From Albula goreensis (lineage: Eukaryota; Chordata; Actinopteri; Albuliformes; Albulidae), in contig CM040750.1 in NCBI GenBank assembly GCA_022829145.1, positions 7,532,755 through 7,596,754 on the forward strand: a stretch of 64,000 nt of DNA. Direction: 5' to 3'. Made by a program: the position numbers and the translations under genes. This document shows, piece after piece, positions 59,301 through 64,000 of the stretch. Position 1 is the first letter of the stretch. Every line of letters begins with the position of its first letter. A model generated the notes under the pieces. The model was not told where the DNA came from. It worked only from the letters and a program-made list of their open reading frames with translations, and searched no databases.

Positions 59301-60067
59301 TTTTATTCCGTCTGGCACACTAATGACATAAAAAAAACTGCTACAAGCTGTTTTTTTAAACAAGATCTGAAAATTTATCAGGAAATTCAGGAAGTAGCAA
59401 AGGAAGGGCAGTCCCATGAGGCTTTGTTTTTTGCTGCATAGAAACCCGCAAGAGAACGAGGTCATATAGCCCACCATAGGACAAATGGCTCTGTTTCCAT
59501 GACAACATATAGAGAACAGCCTTTCCCGCGTTTGTTTAGGCACGAGACGGCTCGGAGGAATACACATCAATCTAGGTGTCTCGCGTTCACGCCGAATTCT
59601 TGCACCTGAGGCGAAACTAATCCTTTGTTTCTCGAGAATAATACGTCTGCGTTAAAATCCTGTAACTTGGAAAAAAAAAAAACATAAAAACACAACGGCC
59701 AGCGATGTTACCTACAAATGTGAACGCTATAAAGAACCTTTGCTTTGTTACCCCACCATTAGAAAATTTCATATCCCATGCCCTTTAAGAGGCACTGGAT
59801 GGCCATACAACATTATGTCAGTAGGCGATCAGCTCTAATATATGTCAAAGACTTTCTAAAAAAAAAATGTTTTCCCCTTTTTCTGCCCAAACACAGCCAA
59901 ACTGACTAATGCAGCACCCTGCTCCTGCAGACACAGATATGTGACTCCTCCCCTCACTGGTTTCCACCCCACAGATGCACCACTAATTGCACAATGCCTT
60001 CATCTGAGGATGATGAAGTCAGCATACACACAGGTTGTGCATCGATAGATACCTGGCCGACCAGGAG

Positions 60068-60180
60068 TGCTGGCAAAGAATGAGATGAAAGAACCTAACA
60101 GGCTTAGCCCTTACCATCCCCTGGTGAGGCTTAGCCAGTTGTTGACTTGCAAATTCAGACCTTCAGTCATAGCCAGGAAT
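60068..60180 (+). repeat. Interspersed repeat copy 3
   Basis: Reads gtgctggcaaagaatgagat, cctaacaggcttagccctta and catcccctggtgaggcttag. Aligns with the two other copies. It lies upstream of the short-isoform promoter. Confidence 0.5.
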
Positions 60181-62036
60181 GACATGGCTGGACTTCACTC
60201 ATATCTGCTTCCCTTGCAGCTTTTTATCTATTTATTATTTTTCTTTGTTTAACAGCTATATCTGTACTCTGCTAATGTGAATGGAAGTGTGCCTGATCTA
60301 TGAAGCTCAGAAAACTCACAGAGCTTTCTGTTATTATTCCAACACCTGATTATTGCCCAAACTGAGATGCTCATTAATGCTATCTGGTCTTCTACTCAGT
60401 GTGCTAGCTGAAGCTCTTGTTGTGCAGCCCATATGTTCAGTTACACAAATTAGCTTTGCACAAAGTATGAAGTAAACAGCAGTTGCAACAACTACTTTCC
60501 AGTGCTTCCTGCAAAAAAACTGTGCAAATATTTAGCAAACTTTCTGGCACCTCAATTAGTTTTGTCCCCCCTTCAAGTATATTTCTATAAAGGCAGACAT
60601 ATTTCAAGAATAACACCCATGCTCACACTATTCTACAAATTGACCCAATTCAGTGAAAATGTATTTAACATTTTTTTTTATGACTACACATACTTTTAAG
60701 ACAGCCATTGTAGAAAGTGCTGGGGACAGGGCAGGGTCAATGAACAATGACAGTGGGCACTGACTGTCGACTAATCATCGACTGAGATACTGCAGCCGCT
60801 GTCAAGCTGGTTTCACATAAACCGCTTTATAGAACACGAACGCCGACATCAAATGATTCATCCGCTTTAAGATGAAAATAGGCAATTTGCTGAAAGATGA
60901 ATTACATTCTTCTTATGACATCTTTCAAGAGCATAATTAGAATTCTCTTGAAGATCAAACAGTTGTTTCCCTTCCTGATCATTGAACAATGGGACCATCC
61001 ATCAGCAATTCTGGGGAGAATTCTTTAAAGACCCCGCAAATCAAGTCATTGCACAACCCTATTCTGAAAAAAGCTTGCACAATGCCTAACTTTTTCACCC
61101 TCTCCTCATCTGATAAGTAGGCCAAACACTGATGTGTCAGAATTGCCCCAGAATTCCAGCCCTTTGTTTATTCATCACTTCTTCATACAATATTTAGCCA
61201 AGATAAGAACCGCTAATGGATGACGAAAGACATGGCATAATCGCCCGTTTACTCTCTTACTGGCAGGACAGGAACCGTGCATGAAGATCTTGATCGACCG
61301 TGATAATGCCAAGACCACATATATTCCAGATGCCGTCAATACAATCAATTGTTGCTCTACATCTTTAAAGTCTGTTGCTGAATGAGGAGGCTATAAGATT
61401 CCCACAGGAAGCTACGTTTTCTGCATCTACCCACTGTTTAACTAATTAATCTTTTTGGTACTTTGATGGAAAACACAGAATTTCTGCTGTCATTACAGAT
61501 ATTGTATACATTTAAAAATGTGCACAGAGATCCACTTTGATTGACTAAACAGATATACAGACAGGAAACAGCATTATATATCATACGATCACACAAAAAC
61601 ATGATGTCAGAATCAGATACAAACTGAATTAATGTTAATCAAACAGAAACAACTACCAATGCTGCTCAGGTTGAACCATACTCTGATCACATACTGTTAG
61701 AGATGATATTATTATCAGACAGGACTATTAAATGTACAACAGACTGTAACTGACACAGTTTCGGCAGACTGAACACTGTGTTGACACACACATACACTCA
61801 CATACAACACACAGGTCCGGAAATCACTAAATGTCATTTACTATACTGTATGAAACATCACAACAATGATTGATACTTTTAAGTATAGGTGGCACGGCAT
61901 CAATGGCAGCTTTTAGTGTATGGTGTTAATATGTTTCTCAAAGAATGTTTTCAAACAGAATGCACTTACTCAGATACACCTACACACTAAAAACTCAGAA
62001 CAATTATGCTGTGTGCTGCACACCTGGAGAAACAGA

Positions 62037-62060
62037 CACACACACACACACACACACACA
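62037..62060 (+). repeat. (CA)n microsatellite
   Basis: Twelve AC units, uninterrupted. Confidence 0.95.
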
Positions 62061-64000
62061 TCCTGCACAAAGTCAGAGACAGGCAAAGTCAAATACAAGT
62101 GCAATGGCTGCCTTTCCGACATCAGAAAAATGTAAACAGTTCTTCTAGAACATCTCCATTTCCTTTAGTCTAATTTAATTTTCAATGTACTATATCAACA
62201 TGGTAGATATCAGCATTACCTTAACCATATTACAGTTGCAAATATTCATCAAAGGACCAAAATCTTAACAACTGTTGCGCATTTTAAAAACAATCAGCAT
62301 GTAGCACAAAATAATTTCTAGAGTTTGATATTGACTGAAAAACCTGTGCCTCTCACAAAGTGCCTCTTTGTGATCCTCCAAAGCCGCATTACCACATTGG
62401 TCCACAGGGTGGCAGCAGCAGGTTTGCTGGGACACAAAAAGGCCCCGTCAGCAGGGATCTGCAGCCATGTCTGTGGCTGGGCCAGAGGCCCGACCCCCCT
62501 CCAAAACCACAGGCCTTCACCCCCACAAAAACATTCAGCACTGAATGACATTTAAAGAAGCTCCTGTCTTTTTAATTTGATGGTAAGAGGGCAGCAAGTT
62601 AAAATATTTAAACTAAAGATTCTACTCCAGAAACAAAACAGCATGAGAATCATTCATAGTGCAGGGTGCTTTAACACAAAGGTGATAAGGCGTGGGCTGT
62701 TTGTTGTCTTCTAAGATGCAAACAGGAAAAAAACAGCTGCTTCGTAAGATGGCCAATTACCCACAGGGCAATATGTGGTGCTAATGAGACATCAGAAAAC
62801 AGATACAGAAAATCACCACATTATAGTAAATGGTTTTGCTCAATTCACTTCAGCTAATTTTGACACAGTAACTCAATGGCACAATTCCAACTGCAACAAG
62901 GGGAAGAGATGAAATGACAGAGAAAAACAGAGACAAGGGCGGGAACACTGTTTTTGTGTGTGTGGGCGCATGTGTGTGTAAGTACGCATGTGAGTACGGA
63001 TGACCTAGTTTGATCCATCAGTGACTCTTTCCCATGGCCGAGAGAGTTGTGTGGGGCTGGGAGAGGAATGGCTAAGAGGTCTGGCTGTCTCGCAGTCTGG
63101 CACAACGAGACCGCTCCAACATTAATGTAGCATTGAGAGTTACGTTCTGATTATGTATCGAAGCTCTCAGCAAACCCCATCATCCTCATGCACTTCTCCT
63201 GAATTTCCGCAGTCTAGCATTAACCCAGCAGCACATCATTAACTTTGTACTAGTGACACTAGCGCTCCGTCAGTACTCACTCAGTGCTCATGAAGCAGAG
63301 AATTAATATTTTAGAATATATGGAATATTTATGTTTGATCCAGAGCATAAGTAATGATTACATGTAATAATATTTTAACCATTTCATTTTTTTAGTTATC
63401 ATACCTAAAATAAACATGAGTCAATGTAAGAAACAAACTGTGAGCATGTTTTCCTTGGGAAATGTAAATATTTAACCAATATAGATTTAAACTGAAAGTA
63501 AACAGCCTGTAATATACTCAAGTAAGATTAGCAGATGTAATTCAAACAATAAAACAGTGGCTGAAACAGCCTTACATAAACTGTAAACTATAGCCTTTTG
63601 CTGACCGGGGCCGATCTTCGTTTAGTCTGCAAAAGCAAGGTTTGTAAATAAGGCAAGGTTCGTAATAACATGTTTGCTATTTCCATGCCCACTGCAGAGG
63701 ATGGTGCTGTATTTGTGCCCATAACAATGGTCTAGTTGCAGTGTGTATCCCAGAAGCACTGCAGCTATGAGACTGAAATGATAGCACCAGCAACATGCTG
63801 CAGATGTAAATACGACCTACAATACACTGACCTCAGCCTGACCTCCCTTCTCATGAGCATGTGTGTGTGTTTGTGTATGAGTGTGTGTCTCTTGTTGCAG
63901 CTTGCTGTGTGAGGGAAGGAGGTGCCAGAAGCCAGTTAGACCTCATTGGTCTGAATTAAGGATTCAGCACTGGGTTGAACCAATCAGAATCAATGGTTAG

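Larger units (their letters stand above)
56376..64000. other. Sequence upstream of the short-isoform promoter; no exon found
   Basis: By homology this is either intron of the long clasp2 isoform or upstream flank. I searched for TOG1 codons (such as the segment before KSFDDE in the long isoform) and saw none. A 109-codon frame at 58627-58956 (+) has no recognised homology. A GT-rich stretch lies at 63860-63890. Confidence 0.55.

Noticed and set aside
1..64000. CRISPR arrays, operons or prophage-like systems
   Set aside because: The tandem repeats lack unique spacers of even length, and the DNA is clearly vertebrate with spliced genes.

Overview
The window is vertebrate nuclear DNA, almost certainly from a teleost fish. 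It has short exons with GT..AG borders spread over long introns, many CA/GT microsatellites and minisatellites, an internally deleted Tc1-type transposon and tRNA-SINE-like fragments. There is no bacterial gene organisation: nearly all of the longer open frames are fragments of exons read into introns, or are products of simple repeats.

One gene fills most of the window, on the minus strand: clasp2 (CLIP-associating protein 2, a microtubule plus-end rescue factor). I reconstructed 33 coding exons from protein similarity, splice signals and codon phase. They run from an alternative first exon near 55.35 kb, starting [11 protein letters not shown], to the stop codon at 6184. Together they encode about 1,275 residues, the size of the short (beta/gamma-type) mammalian CLASP2 isoform. 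In order the product holds a basic, Cys-containing N-terminus, TOG2, a Ser/Arg-rich linker with two SRIP motifs for EB-protein binding, TOG3, a second linker, and the C-terminal domain that binds CLIP proteins and cortical or kinetochore partners. A likely promoter for the short isoform lies at about 55.4-55.8 kb. The exons for TOG1 of the long isoform would lie beyond position 64000 and were not found here. The 3' UTR probably runs to a poly(A) signal near 3.8 kb. A CpG-containing stretch with CCAAT boxes at 0.4-0.85 kb may be the promoter of the next gene (ubp1 by mammalian gene order, which is inference only).

Two exons, 24642..24741 and 10195..10303, each lack exactly one base relative to the conserved CLASP2 frame. 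A third junction (36818..36858 to the exon at 35.4 kb) has an ambiguous acceptor that may hide another. The other junctions agree in phase, and adding the two bases makes the coding length divisible by three, so sequence or assembly errors are the first explanation.

The most unusual pattern is that several introns carry minisatellites that begin at, or include, the splice site. Examples are a 41-bp array copying an exon end plus its 5' splice site (35.2-35.4 kb), a 30-bp array with 90-bp higher-order structure at another donor (45.9-46.3 kb), a 22-23-bp array at a donor (21.9-22.6 kb), a degenerate array copying a 3' splice site (11.9-12.6 kb) and a 34-bp array next to an acceptor (25.7-25.9 kb). 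Two in-frame microexons of 24 and 18 nt lie in the linker, one behind a long CT tract.
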